Assembly (NCBI GenBank): GCA_016786615.1
Contig: JAEUVX010000002.1
Coordinates: 248,001-312,000, forward strand
Reading direction: 5' to 3'
DNA: 64,000 nucleotides
From: Flavipsychrobacter sp.
GTDB taxonomy: Bacteria; Bacteroidota; Bacteroidia; Chitinophagales; Chitinophagaceae
Shown: in pieces, positions 43,318 to 52,070 of the stretch
Layout: each line of letters begins with the position of its first letter
How positions within the stretch are numbered: the first letter of the stretch is position 1
Translations under genes and position numbers: made by a program
The notes under the pieces: generated by a model
Seen by the model: only the letters and a program-made list of their open reading frames with translations
What the model was told of the DNA's origin: nothing
Databases searched by the model: none

Positions 43318-45285
43318 ATGAAAAAGCAATTAATTTTCTGGATGCTGTGTATGCTGGTAAGCATACAAGCAATGGCGCAATCAGGCGGAATTGCAGGCAA
43401 GGTAATAGACAATAACAAAGAGCCATTGATTGGTGTTTTTGTTGAGGTATCTCAAGGGAATGTTATTAAAGGTAGAGTAACGACAAACGCAGAAGGCAAT
43501 TACATTGTAAAACCCTTATCGCCGGGCAGGTATGATGTGACAATGAAAATGCCGACATACAAAACACACAAAGTAACAGGAGTAATAGTAAGCCCAAATA
43601 GAAACACTATGCTAAATACGACACTGCAACTTGATAAGAAAGAACTGAAGGAAGTATCAGTTATCGCTTATAAAGTGCCGTTAATAGATGCTGATGAAAG
43701 AAAAGTTATCACAGCAGAAGAAATTGAAAAAATGCCAACAAGGAATACGAATTCTGTTATCAACAGCAAAGCATTATCCGCACCTCAAGGCACAGTAGCA
43801 GCTACACCTATATACATGAACCCCAGCAAAGAAAGCTATAAAAAAGAAAAGGATAACGACTTCATGAATGTACGTGCTAATCCTCTCTCTACAATGAGTG
43901 TGGATGTTGACAGAGCATCGTACAGCAATATACGCAGGTTTATAAACGAAGGACAAACACCACCTGCTGATGCAGTACGTATTGAAGAGATGATTAACTA
44001 CTTTGACTACAACTACCCGCAACCCGAGGGTGATAAACCATTGGCAATAGTTACGGAACTAACAGACTGCCCATGGAAGCCACAACACAAACTGCTGCAC
44101 ATTGGGATGCAGGCACGCACAATAGCTACCGACAACCTGCCGCCGAGTAATCTTGTTTTTTTGATTGATGTATCCGGTTCTATGGGTAGCCATAATAAGC
44201 TGCCACTTGTAAAAGCATCATTAAAAATGCTGACAGAGAAACTACGCCCGCAAGACAAGATATCTATCGTAGTATATGCAGGTAGTGCAGGCTTGGTTTT
44301 ACCTGCTACTTCAGGCAATCAAAAAAGGGTAATAACAGCAGCCTTAGACAGGCTAAGTGCAGGTGGTTCTACTGCAGGTGGTGAAGGCATTAAACTTGCT
44401 TACAGTGTAGCAATGGAAAACTATATACGAGGTGGCAATAACCGTGTGATACTTGCTACAGATGGCGACTTCAATGTAGGTGTAAGCGGTGATAATGAAC
44501 TGGAAGAGCTTGTAACAAAAGAAAGAGAAAAAGGCATTTATCTTACTTGTCTTGGTTATGGCATGGGTAATTATAAAGACAGTAAAATGGAAGTAATGGC
44601 AGATAAGGGCAATGGCAACTATGCATATATAGATAGTGAACAAGAAGCTGAAAAAACATTGGTAAGAGAGTTTGGCGGCACCATCTTCACACTTGCAAAA
44701 GATGTAAAAGCGCAGATAGAATTTAACCCGGCTTATGTACAGTCTTACAGGTTGGTAGGTTATGAAAACCGCTTATTGAATGAAGAAGATTTTACGGACG
44801 ATAAAAAAGATGCAGGAGACATGGGTTCAGGACATAGTGTTACTATCATCTACGAAATAATACCTGCAGGTGTACAAAGTAATGATGTAAGGAAAGTAAC
44901 ACCGTTGAAATATCAACAACGGGGAGCATACCCATCAGTACTTGACTACAATAAAGGAGAAGAGTTTGCAACCATAAAATTCAGGTACAAAAAACCAAAT
45001 GGCAATACCAGCAAAGAAATAACACACATTATAAACAATAGCACTGCCAGACTGCAACAGGCAAGTGAAAATGTGCGATTTGCCTCATCTGTGGCAATGT
45101 TTGGCATGTTGCTTAAGAATTCACCTTATAAAGGAAGCAGCAATTACAATAAGGTGCTTGCTTTGGCAAACAACAGTATGAGGTACGACCAAGAAGGCTA
45201 TCGTGCAGAATTTGTGGGGCTTGTAAAAAAAGTGAGCAAAACAGACAATGTAGTTGCAGGAGGATGGTTTGAAGAAGAGGATTAG
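43318..45285 (+). CDS. VWA-domain protein with carboxypeptidase-like N-domain and DUF3520
   Basis: A 655-residue exported protein. Signal peptide MKKQLIFWMLCMLVSIQAMA, then a CarboxypepD_reg-like domain (GGIAGKVIDNNKEPLIGVFV to about residue 100), a linker, the von_Willebrand segment (FMNVRANPLSTMSVDVDRAS, VRIEEMINYFDYNYPQP), a VWA domain with MIDAS D284-V-S286-G-S288 (LIDVSGSMGS) and ATDGDFNVG, and the DUF3520 C-terminus. It resembles E. coli YfbK with an added N-domain. Likely role: metal-dependent protein interaction at the envelope. Confidence 0.92.
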   Translation: MKKQLIFWMLCMLVSIQAMAQSGGIAGKVIDNNKEPLIGVFVEVSQGNVIKGRVTTNAEGNYIVKPLSPGRYDVTMKMPTYKTHKVTGVIVSPNRNTMLNTTLQLDKKELKEVSVIAYKVPLIDADERKVITAEEIEKMPTRNTNSVINSKALSAPQGTVAATPIYMNPSKESYKKEKDNDFMNVRANPLSTMSVDVDRASYSNIRRFINEGQTPPADAVRIEEMINYFDYNYPQPEGDKPLAIVTELTDCPWKPQHKLLHIGMQARTIATDNLPPSNLVFLIDVSGSMGSHNKLPLVKASLKMLTEKLRPQDKISIVVYAGSAGLVLPATSGNQKRVITAALDRLSAGGSTAGGEGIKLAYSVAMENYIRGGNNRVILATDGDFNVGVSGDNELEELVTKEREKGIYLTCLGYGMGNYKDSKMEVMADKGNGNYAYIDSEQEAEKTLVREFGGTIFTLAKDVKAQIEFNPAYVQSYRLVGYENRLLNEEDFTDDKKDAGDMGSGHSVTIIYEIIPAGVQSNDVRKVTPLKYQQRGAYPSVLDYNKGEEFATIKFRYKKPNGNTSKEITHIINNSTARLQQASENVRFASSVAMFGMLLKNSPYKGSSNYNKVLALANNSMRYDQEGYRAEFVGLVKKVSKTDNVVAGGWFEEED

Positions 45286-45300
45286 GTTATAACTTATAGC

Positions 45301-45334
45301 AGAAAAAGCGCAGGGAACATCCTGCGCTTTTTCT
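45301..45334. terminator. Bidirectional terminator between VWA and marC genes
   Basis: Perfect 14-bp stem AGAAAAAGCGCAGG / CCTGCGCTTTTTCT with a 6-base loop, between convergent stops at 45285 and 45333. Confidence 0.9.
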
Positions 45335-45914
45335 AAACCCCAACATTCGCCCTGAACATCTTAACGGCGATAGCAATCAGTATTACCCCGAAGAATTTAC
45401 GCACGACCAATATACCCGAATGGCCGAGTAATCGTTCAAGCAAGCTGAGTGATTTGAGTGTGATGAATACAAATATCAGGTTGATAAATATGGCTATAAG
45501 GATATTGGTTGCCTGGTAACTTGACTTTAGGGACATAATGGTAGTAAGTGTTCCCGAACCTGCAATCAACGGAAAGGCTATCGGCACTACATTGCCTGAT
45601 TTATTATCTTTTTCGGAGCGGAATATCTCAAGGCCGAGTACCATTTCCAACCCCAATACAAATATTACAATACTACCTGCAATAGCAAATGAATGGATAT
45701 CCAGGCCCATAAAATTGAGTACCTGCTCGCCCACAAAGAAGAACAGCAACATCAATGCGCCTGATACTGCCGTTGCCTGCACTGCGCTGATATCGCCCAT
45801 CTTCTTCTTCAGACCCAGCAGCACAGGTATGGAACCCAGCATATCTATTACCGCAAACAATGCGAAAGACACAGTAAATATTTCAGAAATATTAAATGAA
45901 TTTGCCATACTCAT
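45333..45914 (-). CDS. MarC family integral membrane protein
   Basis: A 193-residue protein with six hydrophobic helices. Family pattern: FAVIDMLGSIPVLLGLKK in the first half and IAFPLIAGSGTLTTIMSL in the middle, with IAVKMFRANVG at the C-terminus. MarC/SNARE-associated proteins were once linked to multiple antibiotic resistance, but the function is unsettled. Start set at 45914, just past a TACCTTTG element; an in-frame ATG two codons later (45908) is also possible. Confidence 0.88.
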   Translation of the reverse strand: MSMANSFNISEIFTVSFALFAVIDMLGSIPVLLGLKKKMGDISAVQATAVSGALMLLFFFVGEQVLNFMGLDIHSFAIAGSIVIFVLGLEMVLGLEIFRSEKDNKSGNVVPIAFPLIAGSGTLTTIMSLKSSYQATNILIAIFINLIFVFITLKSLSLLERLLGHSGILVVRKFFGVILIAIAVKMFRANVGV

Positions 45915-45918
45915 GGTG

Positions 45919-45926
45919 CAAAGGTA
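45919..45926 (-). promoter_or_regulatory. Promoter -7 element TACCTTTG for marC-type gene
   Basis: TAnnTTTG match ending 4 bases before the ATG at 45914, again implying a message with almost no leader. Confidence 0.5.
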
Positions 45927-45992
45927 CAATAGTTAAAAAGGATACCATAAGTTGGGCGCAGAATGCTAATTTTACGCCTTCAAATCGGGCAA

Positions 45993-47243
45993 ATGTCAAT
46001 AACTAATTACAACCATACGGCGGCAGAGAGATTTATGCGTTATGTGCAGGTAGATACACAAAGCGACCCTGCATCTCCATCGCAGCCATCAACCGAAAAA
46101 CAAAAAGACCTGAGCAGGATACTTGTAGAAGAACTGAAAGCGATTGGAATTGTCGATGCCGAACTTGACGAGCACGGTTATGTATATGCTACCATACCTG
46201 CTACCAGCAGCAAAAATGTACCTGTGCTGTGCTATTGCAGCCACGTAGATACTGCACCCGATTGCAGCGGTGCTGGTGTAAAACCGATACTGCATAAAAA
46301 CTACAACGGCAGCGATATAGTACTGCCCGATGATACCAATGTTATTATAAGCACTAAAGACCATCCATACCTGACACAAAGGATTGGTGATGACATCATC
46401 ACTGCAAGTGGCACTACCCTGCTGGGTGCGGACGACAAAGCAGGTGTTGCCATTATTATGGACCTTGCTGCTTACCTGATTCAACATCCTGAAATACAAC
46501 ACGGTACTATACGCATACTGTTTACCCCCGATGAAGAAATAGGACGTGGTGTAAATAAAGTAGACATGAAGAAGCTCGGTGCGCAGTTTGGCTACACACT
46601 GGATGGTGGCGAACGCGGGCATCTGGAAGGAGAAACTTTCAGTGCTGATGGTGTAACGGTTACCTTCCACGGAATCAGCGCACACCCTGGCTACGCAAAA
46701 GATAAAATGGTGAGTGCCGTCAAAGCGGCATCTGCATTTGTAGATAAACTACCCCGCAACGAATGGTGCCCGGAAACTACCGAAGGCAAGCAAGGCTTTG
46801 TACACCCTGTGCATATGGAAGGTGTGCTGGAAAAAGCAAGTGTATCATTCATCATCCGCGATTTTGATACAGCTATGCTTGCAAAGCATGAAGAACGTTT
46901 GAAAGGATTGGTGCTGGAAACAACAGACGAATTCCCGGGTATTACTTTTGACTTTGTGGTAAAAGAACAATACCGCAATATGAAAGAAATACTTGACCAG
47001 CATCCGCAGGTGATGGACTATGCAGAAGAAGCATATAAGCGTGCGGGCATGGATGCCATTCGCATGAGTGTGCGCGGCGGCACTGACGGTTCACGTCTTT
47101 CATTCATGGGCTTGCCTTGTCCAAACCTCTTTACAGGCGAGATGGGCATACACAGCAAACAAGAATATGTAAGCGTGCAGGATATGGAGAAGGCAGTAGA
47201 AACGCTGGTGCAGCTTGCACAAGTTTGGGAACAAAACAGTTAA
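45993..47243 (+). CDS. pepT: Peptidase T (tripeptide aminopeptidase)
   Basis: M20-family zinc aminopeptidase that removes N-terminal residues from tripeptides in the cytoplasm. 416 residues with FMRYVQVDTQSDP at the N-terminus, metal ligands in CYCSHVDTAPD, LLGADDKAGVAIIMD and TPDEEIGRGV, and RGGTDGSRLSFMGLPCPNLFTG near the C-terminus, which is characteristic of PepT. Start at 45993; a frame opening 10 codons earlier lacks family similarity. It heads a same-strand run with DUF1573, UbiA and dapB genes. Confidence 0.95.
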   Translation: MSITNYNHTAAERFMRYVQVDTQSDPASPSQPSTEKQKDLSRILVEELKAIGIVDAELDEHGYVYATIPATSSKNVPVLCYCSHVDTAPDCSGAGVKPILHKNYNGSDIVLPDDTNVIISTKDHPYLTQRIGDDIITASGTTLLGADDKAGVAIIMDLAAYLIQHPEIQHGTIRILFTPDEEIGRGVNKVDMKKLGAQFGYTLDGGERGHLEGETFSADGVTVTFHGISAHPGYAKDKMVSAVKAASAFVDKLPRNEWCPETTEGKQGFVHPVHMEGVLEKASVSFIIRDFDTAMLAKHEERLKGLVLETTDEFPGITFDFVVKEQYRNMKEILDQHPQVMDYAEEAYKRAGMDAIRMSVRGGTDGSRLSFMGLPCPNLFTGEMGIHSKQEYVSVQDMEKAVETLVQLAQVWEQNS

Positions 47244-47265
47244 TCACTTTCAATAAGAACAAACG

Positions 47266-47775
47266 ATGAATGCTCAATTAAAAACAGTTTTGCTGACAGT
47301 ACTTACACTCTCTGTATTTACTATCGCTTTGGTAGAGCTTAGCGGCGTTAGCAGCACAGCATTATACAACAAATACAAAATAGGCAACGGTGGTGCTCAC
47401 AGCCACGACCCTGAGCTGAGCGAAGTGCAACGCAAGGAGAACGAAGCAAAGGCTATGCCTAAAACAAAAATTGAATTTGCAGAAATGCGTCACAACTTTG
47501 GCACCATCAAAGAGGGTGAAAAAGTGAAGCACGCTTTCAAATTCAAAAACACGGGAGACCAACCGCTGCTGGTATATAATGTAGTTGCAGGCTGTGGTTG
47601 CACTACTCCATCATGGTCTAAAGACCTTGTGATGCCGGGACAGGAAGGTGAAATTCAAGTAGAGTTTAACAGCGAAAACCGTCCTGGCCATCAGGCAAAA
47701 AATGTACTGGTATACTCTAACGGACAAGAAGAGTCTATCTCTATTGGTTTTGATGTAGACGTAGAAAAGAAATAA
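47266..47775 (+). CDS. DUF1573 domain protein
   Basis: A 169-residue exported or membrane-anchored protein. One N-terminal hydrophobic segment (about residues 5-25) is followed by a polar linker and a DUF1573 immunoglobulin-like domain: HNFGTIKEGEKVKHAFKFKN, TGDQPLLVYNVVAGCGCTTP and GEIQVEFNSENRPGHQ. The GCGCT motif is typical. The domain is common in Bacteroidota and its role is not established. It is 22 bases after pepT, and its stop overlaps the next gene start by 1 base. Confidence 0.88.
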   Translation: MNAQLKTVLLTVLTLSVFTIALVELSGVSSTALYNKYKIGNGGAHSHDPELSEVQRKENEAKAMPKTKIEFAEMRHNFGTIKEGEKVKHAFKFKNTGDQPLLVYNVVAGCGCTTPSWSKDLVMPGQEGEIQVEFNSENRPGHQAKNVLVYSNGQEESISIGFDVDVEKK

Positions 47776-48659
47776 TGACGACAGCAAACGTAACATTCGG
47801 GCAACAGGTAAAGAATTACTTATCGCTGATAAAATTCAGCCATACAGTATTTGCATTGCCATTTGCCATGATAGGCTTCTGCATGGCTGTGGTAAAAGAC
47901 GGCTATAGCTTTTCTTGGGACTTGTTTGTAAAAGTGCTGCTGTGTATGGTATTTGCACGCACATCAGCCATGGCATTCAACCGTTATCTGGATCGCAGGT
48001 TTGATGCTATGAATCCACGCACAGCAAAACGCGAGATACCTGCGGGCATTATCAAGCCGCAAAATGCACTGGCGTTTACTATTGTAAACAGTGCAATGTT
48101 TATCGCAACTACTTATTTCATCAACGAGCTGTGTTTTTATCTATCGTTTGTATCTCTGTTCATCATACTGTTTTACAGTTATACCAAACGCTTCACGGCG
48201 CTCTGTCATATAGTGCTGGGCATCGGACTATCAATATCGCCATTGGGTGCATACTTAGCTGTTACAGGTACTTTCAAACTTGTACCTATCCTGTTTTCGT
48301 TAACTGTACTTACTTGGGTATCGGGCTTTGATATTATCTATGCCCTGCAAGATGAAGACTTTGACAAAAGCCAACAACTGCACTCTATACCTGCGGCACT
48401 AGGCACTGCAAGAGCGCTGATGGTATCGAACATATTGCATGTATTCTCTGCCGCGTTTGTTATATACGCAGGTATAGCAGGCGAATTTCACTTTACGTAT
48501 TGGATAGGTGCAGTGGTATTTATAGGACTACTTACTTACCAACACATCCTTGTAAAACCAAACGACCTGAGCAAAGTGGGCATTGCATTTGCCAATACAA
48601 ACGGCATAGCCAGCATCATCTTTGCCATCTTTACTATTATTTCTTTCTTTTTAGCATAA
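47775..48659 (+). CDS. UbiA-family prenyltransferase (menaquinone-type, MqnP-like)
   Basis: An integral membrane enzyme that attaches a polyprenyl chain to an aromatic acceptor. 294 residues, about nine hydrophobic segments, with the two Asp-rich motifs NRYLDRRFDAMNPRTAKRE (near residues 75-93) and YALQDEDFDKSQQLHSIP (near 190-207). The precise form of these motifs is that of the UbiA-like/MqnP proteins of the futalosine menaquinone route rather than MenA, but that choice is by memory of motif style. Lies between DUF1573 and dapB. Confidence 0.85.
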   Translation: MTTANVTFGQQVKNYLSLIKFSHTVFALPFAMIGFCMAVVKDGYSFSWDLFVKVLLCMVFARTSAMAFNRYLDRRFDAMNPRTAKREIPAGIIKPQNALAFTIVNSAMFIATTYFINELCFYLSFVSLFIILFYSYTKRFTALCHIVLGIGLSISPLGAYLAVTGTFKLVPILFSLTVLTWVSGFDIIYALQDEDFDKSQQLHSIPAALGTARALMVSNILHVFSAAFVIYAGIAGEFHFTYWIGAVVFIGLLTYQHILVKPNDLSKVGIAFANTNGIASIIFAIFTIISFFLA

Positions 48660-48666
48660 GCATTGT

Positions 48667-49398
48667 ATGAATATAGCCTTGATAGGATATGGCAAAATGG
48701 GTAAAGCCATTGAAGAGATAGCCACAGAACGCGGACATAATGTAGTGTTGCGCATCAGCACTGCCAACCGCAGCGAGATGACTGACGAGAATCTGGCGAA
48801 GGCAGATGTGGCAATCGAGTTTACCAACCCCGAAGCAGCAAAAGACAATGTGGTTAGTTGCCTGCAGGCAGGCACATCTGTGGTGTGTGGCTCTACAGGC
48901 TGGAATGAGGGGCTGAGCCATGCAAAGATGATAGCTATAGAAAAAGGCAAAGCTTTTCTGCAGGCTTCGAACTTCAGCATAGGGGTAAATATCTTCTTTG
49001 AAATAAACAAAGCACTGGCATCGCTGATGAACGAGCAGCCGAGCTACGATGTGGTGATGGAAGAGATACACCACCTGCAAAAGAAAGACTCGCCAAGCGG
49101 CACAGCCATTACACTTGCAGAGCAAATCATAGACAACCTGCAACGCAAAAAGCACTGGTCTGAAAAAGACAAGGGCAATCCGGAAGTTTTACACATCAAT
49201 GCCCTGCGCGAGGAAGGTGTACCGGGCACTCATAGCATCAAGTACACTTCAGACATTGACGATATAGAAATCACCCACACTGCACACAATCGCAAAGGTT
49301 TTGCATTGGGTGCAGTACTGGCTGCCGAATACATAAACGGCAAGCAGGGCATTTTTGAAATGAGAGATGTATTGGGATTGAAGAAAGTGGAGATGTAA
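48667..49398 (+). CDS. dapB: 4-hydroxy-tetrahydrodipicolinate reductase
   Basis: NAD(P)H-dependent reductase of the lysine/diaminopimelate pathway, supplying meso-DAP for peptidoglycan. 243 residues with the Rossmann motif LIGYGKMGKAIEE, STGWNEGL, SNFSIGVNIFFEINK, EEIHHLQKKDSPSGTAITLAE with the catalytic His/Lys, and the C-terminal ITHTAHNRKGFALGAVLAAE. It is the last gene of the pepT-DUF1573-ubiA-dapB run, 7 bases after the prenyltransferase, and is followed by a terminator. Confidence 0.96.
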   Translation: MNIALIGYGKMGKAIEEIATERGHNVVLRISTANRSEMTDENLAKADVAIEFTNPEAAKDNVVSCLQAGTSVVCGSTGWNEGLSHAKMIAIEKGKAFLQASNFSIGVNIFFEINKALASLMNEQPSYDVVMEEIHHLQKKDSPSGTAITLAEQIIDNLQRKKHWSEKDKGNPEVLHINALREEGVPGTHSIKYTSDIDDIEITHTAHNRKGFALGAVLAAEYINGKQGIFEMRDVLGLKKVEM

Positions 49399-49411
49399 AA
49401 ACATACTAATC

Positions 49412-49434
49412 AAGCCCTGTATATTACAGGGCTT
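49412..49434 (+). terminator. Terminator of dapB transcription unit
   Basis: AAGCCCTGTA-TAT-TACAGGGCTT stem followed by TTATTTTATA. Confidence 0.85.
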
Positions 49435-49484
49435 TTATTTTATACAATACTTTTATACAACCATCGTTAAAGTATGAAAGATGT

Positions 49485-50288
49485 ATGCAAAAGGCAATTA
49501 GTTACATAATATTAGTATTCTTCTACAACACAGCTTATAGCCAAGATATATCTGGCACATGGTATGGCAGCTATAATAAGAGCAGATTTGACAAAGGGTT
49601 ACACGAACTAGTGTTTTACATTGAGCAATATGATGATACACTAATCAGAGGCATAAGAACTCAATTCTACGACAAGAATAGGTTTGAAAGCTATACAATT
49701 TCAGGCATTTATAATCATGCCGACTCAACCATCAGCATTAAAGAAGAAAAACAATTATCACAAAATGCAGATGGGTTCGGGGATAGTGGCAATTATAAAA
49801 TGAAACTTCGAGTAACACCCGAAGAACAATATTTGGAAGGTAAATGGAATAACGCATCGAGAGGCTTATTTACATCTTTCACCAGTAAGGTTTACCTAAC
49901 AAAGAAAGATACTACCTCACCTTCATCATCGATTACCAATACTACTACAAAAATTATCCATACAATAGAATTAGACAGTACAGAATATGGTGAGTTGAAA
50001 ATTGAAATAACAGATAATGCAAAAGTTGATGGCGATGTTGTGTCTATTTATCAAAACGACGTTGTAATTAACGAAAAAATCACTCTATCTAAAACACCTA
50101 AAACATACATTATTAACTTAGGAATTCAACAACATCCAACAACCATAAAAATGGTCGCAGAGAATCAAGGTTCAATACCACCATGTACTGCAACTATGAA
50201 AATTACAACTAAACATAAATCTTATCAGTTAAGTATGGAAAGCAATACATTATACAATAGTGCTGTAGTGATAACAATCAGAAAATAA
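49485..50288 (+). CDS. Exported hypothetical protein
   Basis: A 267-residue secreted protein with signal peptide MQKAISYIILVFFYNTAYS. The first half has DISGTWYGSYNKSRFDKG and ILYHADSTISIKEE-type strands, looking like a beta-rich lipocalin-like or sugar-binding fold. The second half (DGDVVSIYQNDVVINEKITL, TTIKMVAENQGSIPPCTATM) matches a C-terminal module that I have seen in many Bacteroidota secreted proteins. No enzymatic motif is visible. It is monocistronic with a strong terminator. Confidence 0.75.
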   Translation: MQKAISYIILVFFYNTAYSQDISGTWYGSYNKSRFDKGLHELVFYIEQYDDTLIRGIRTQFYDKNRFESYTISGIYNHADSTISIKEEKQLSQNADGFGDSGNYKMKLRVTPEEQYLEGKWNNASRGLFTSFTSKVYLTKKDTTSPSSSITNTTTKIIHTIELDSTEYGELKIEITDNAKVDGDVVSIYQNDVVINEKITLSKTPKTYIINLGIQQHPTTIKMVAENQGSIPPCTATMKITTKHKSYQLSMESNTLYNSAVVITIRK

Positions 50289-50290
50289 TA

Positions 50291-50333
50291 GATAAAATAA
50301 AAGCCCAGCAACTCGCGGGGCTTTTATTTTATC
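50291..50333 (+). terminator. Terminator after 49485-50288
   Basis: GATAAAATAAAAGCCC...GGGCTTTTATTTTATC, a 16-bp stem immediately past the stop; it can work in both directions. Confidence 0.9.
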
Positions 50334-50391
50334 ATTCTACGTTTACCATTCTAAGAAAGAATCTTACATTTAGTGTCGCATCGCTATCTCC

Positions 50392-51498
50392 ATGTATATC
50401 AAAAAAATATCCGTGCTTAGTATTCGTCTCTTAGCCTTATCACTTTTCATATCTGCCACATGCTACAGCCAGCAAACACTAAGATTTGCAGACTCTGTAA
50501 AGCAGGCTTTTCATATTCCTGAAATATGCTACGCTGTTGTTACTACAGACAGTATACTGGAAATAGCTGCGACAGGGCGACACTCCATCAATCTCGCAGA
50601 CACTGCAACGCTTGACGACCGTTTTCATATTGGCTCTAATACCAAAGCCATGACGGCTTTTATGATAGCTAAATATGTAGAACGTGGCAAGCTGAAATGG
50701 AACACAAAGCTGTTTGATGTATTCCGCGAATGGAGAAAGGCATCCAAACCCATGTACAAAAACATTACACTGCAAGACCTGCTTTCGCACCGCGCAGGCA
50801 TACAACCGTTTCAGGGTTTTGACGACCCCGTAATACCTGCCTTTAAAGGCAATAAGGTTGAAAAAAGAAAAGCATTCGGTAAATGGGTGTTGACACTACC
50901 ACCTACACTACCCGACAGTACCAGTCCGTTTGTATACTCTAACGCGGGATATACACTGGCTGCTTTGATGCTGGAAAAAGTTGCCGGCAAAACATGGGAA
51001 CAGGTAGCAGATGAAATCTTCAACAAAGACCTGCATCTGAACATCGCTTTTTCATGGCCGGAAAACCAGACACGCAAAGACACATGGGGGCATATGTTTG
51101 AAAATGGAAAGTATATACCCCTGCCATCCAATACAGATTTCAGCCTTGACTATACAGAACCTTCAAGCAATATCAACATCCGCATGAAAGACTTTATTAG
51201 GTATATACAAATGAATATGGCGGGGCTCAACGGCCAAGACAATTACCTGAAGGCAACTACCTATTCTTTCATCCATACAGGATTTGCGGGGTATTCATTA
51301 GGCTGGTATAATATTTACGAAGGCGCCGAAAGCCTGTCTACACATGCTGGCACGGCTACTACCTACTATACCATTACACATATAGACCGCAAAAGGTACA
51401 TCGCCTACATCATCTTTACCAATGCATTTGATGACACCAATGTTCCGCAAGGTGTACGATTATTGATGCGGGAGTTAAAGAAGAATTATGGGAAGTAA
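50392..51498 (+). CDS. Serine hydrolase, beta-lactamase/class C fold
   Basis: A 368-residue exported enzyme with an N-terminal signal sequence ending near SATCYSQ (residue about 28). The active-site SxxK is S82-N-T-K85 (HIGSNTKAMTAF), the YxN motif is Y182-S-N184 (FVYSNAGYTLAAL), and a third motif H-A-G lies in SLSTHAGTATTYY. These define the serine beta-lactamase-like/D-peptidase (S12) family. Substrates range from D-amino-acid peptides to esters; true beta-lactamase activity cannot be claimed. Confidence 0.88.
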   Translation: MYIKKISVLSIRLLALSLFISATCYSQQTLRFADSVKQAFHIPEICYAVVTTDSILEIAATGRHSINLADTATLDDRFHIGSNTKAMTAFMIAKYVERGKLKWNTKLFDVFREWRKASKPMYKNITLQDLLSHRAGIQPFQGFDDPVIPAFKGNKVEKRKAFGKWVLTLPPTLPDSTSPFVYSNAGYTLAALMLEKVAGKTWEQVADEIFNKDLHLNIAFSWPENQTRKDTWGHMFENGKYIPLPSNTDFSLDYTEPSSNINIRMKDFIRYIQMNMAGLNGQDNYLKATTYSFIHTGFAGYSLGWYNIYEGAESLSTHAGTATTYYTITHIDRKRYIAYIIFTNAFDDTNVPQGVRLLMRELKKNYGK

Positions 51499-51500
51499 CG

Positions 51501-51539
51501 ATAAACAAAAGCCCCGCAAATCGAGGGGCTTTTGTTTAT
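51501..51539. terminator. Bidirectional terminator
   Basis: Perfect 15-bp stem ATAAACAAAAGCCCC / GGGGCTTTTGTTTAT around a 9-base loop, between convergent genes ending at 51498 and 51574. Confidence 0.9.
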
Positions 51540-51573
51540 TTCAAGTAAGTATCGAAGTAATGGGATATAGCAA

Positions 51574-52068
51574 TTAGCCGGGATTGCCCAAAACTCTTTT
51601 TGCATTATACGCAATCAGATAATCCGTTGAATCAACATATTGCCTGATAACAGCATCAACTTCTTCTTTTCTAAATTCAGAAAGATACCCAAAAGCCGTT
51701 ATGACATCGTATTTATAGTATGGAGATTTTTTGTCCAAACTATTAAATGTTGCCAATGCCATTTTAATCATTTCTTCATCCCCATTAATACTATAAATAG
51801 ATGTTGATAGTGGTAGTTTTAAGCGAATATCTACTTCAGGAAGAATCTCATAAAGTAATGGCAGAGATTTTACAGACCTCAGGTACGCTAATGTTTCGTA
51901 TATCAAAGCATCTGTTCTACTATACCTGAGTCTTTCAATCAACAACACTTCAACTTCACCCCTCTGTTCACTATTCAGCTCATCTACAATATGTTTATTA
52001 CAGAATCCCTCCCTGTGTTGACGATCACAAGGAGGGATTAACCTGTCAATCAAAATATCTAAATCCAT
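51574..52068 (-). CDS. Hypothetical HEAT-like helical protein
   Basis: A 164-residue, mostly helical protein without signal peptide. Repeating helix pairs such as TDALIYETLAYLRSVKSLP, DEEMIKMALATFNSLDKK and KYDVITAFGYLSEFRKEEVDAV suggest HEAT/Armadillo-like repeats. Two Cys and a His near the N-terminus (PPCDRQHREGFCNKH) could bind a metal. It starts 2 bases after the stop of the S9 peptidase gene and is probably co-transcribed with it. I recognise no named family. Confidence 0.65.
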   Translation of the reverse strand: MDLDILIDRLIPPCDRQHREGFCNKHIVDELNSEQRGEVEVLLIERLRYSRTDALIYETLAYLRSVKSLPLLYEILPEVDIRLKLPLSTSIYSINGDEEMIKMALATFNSLDKKSPYYKYDVITAFGYLSEFRKEEVDAVIRQYVDSTDYLIAYNAKRVLGNPG

Positions 52069-52070
52069 TT

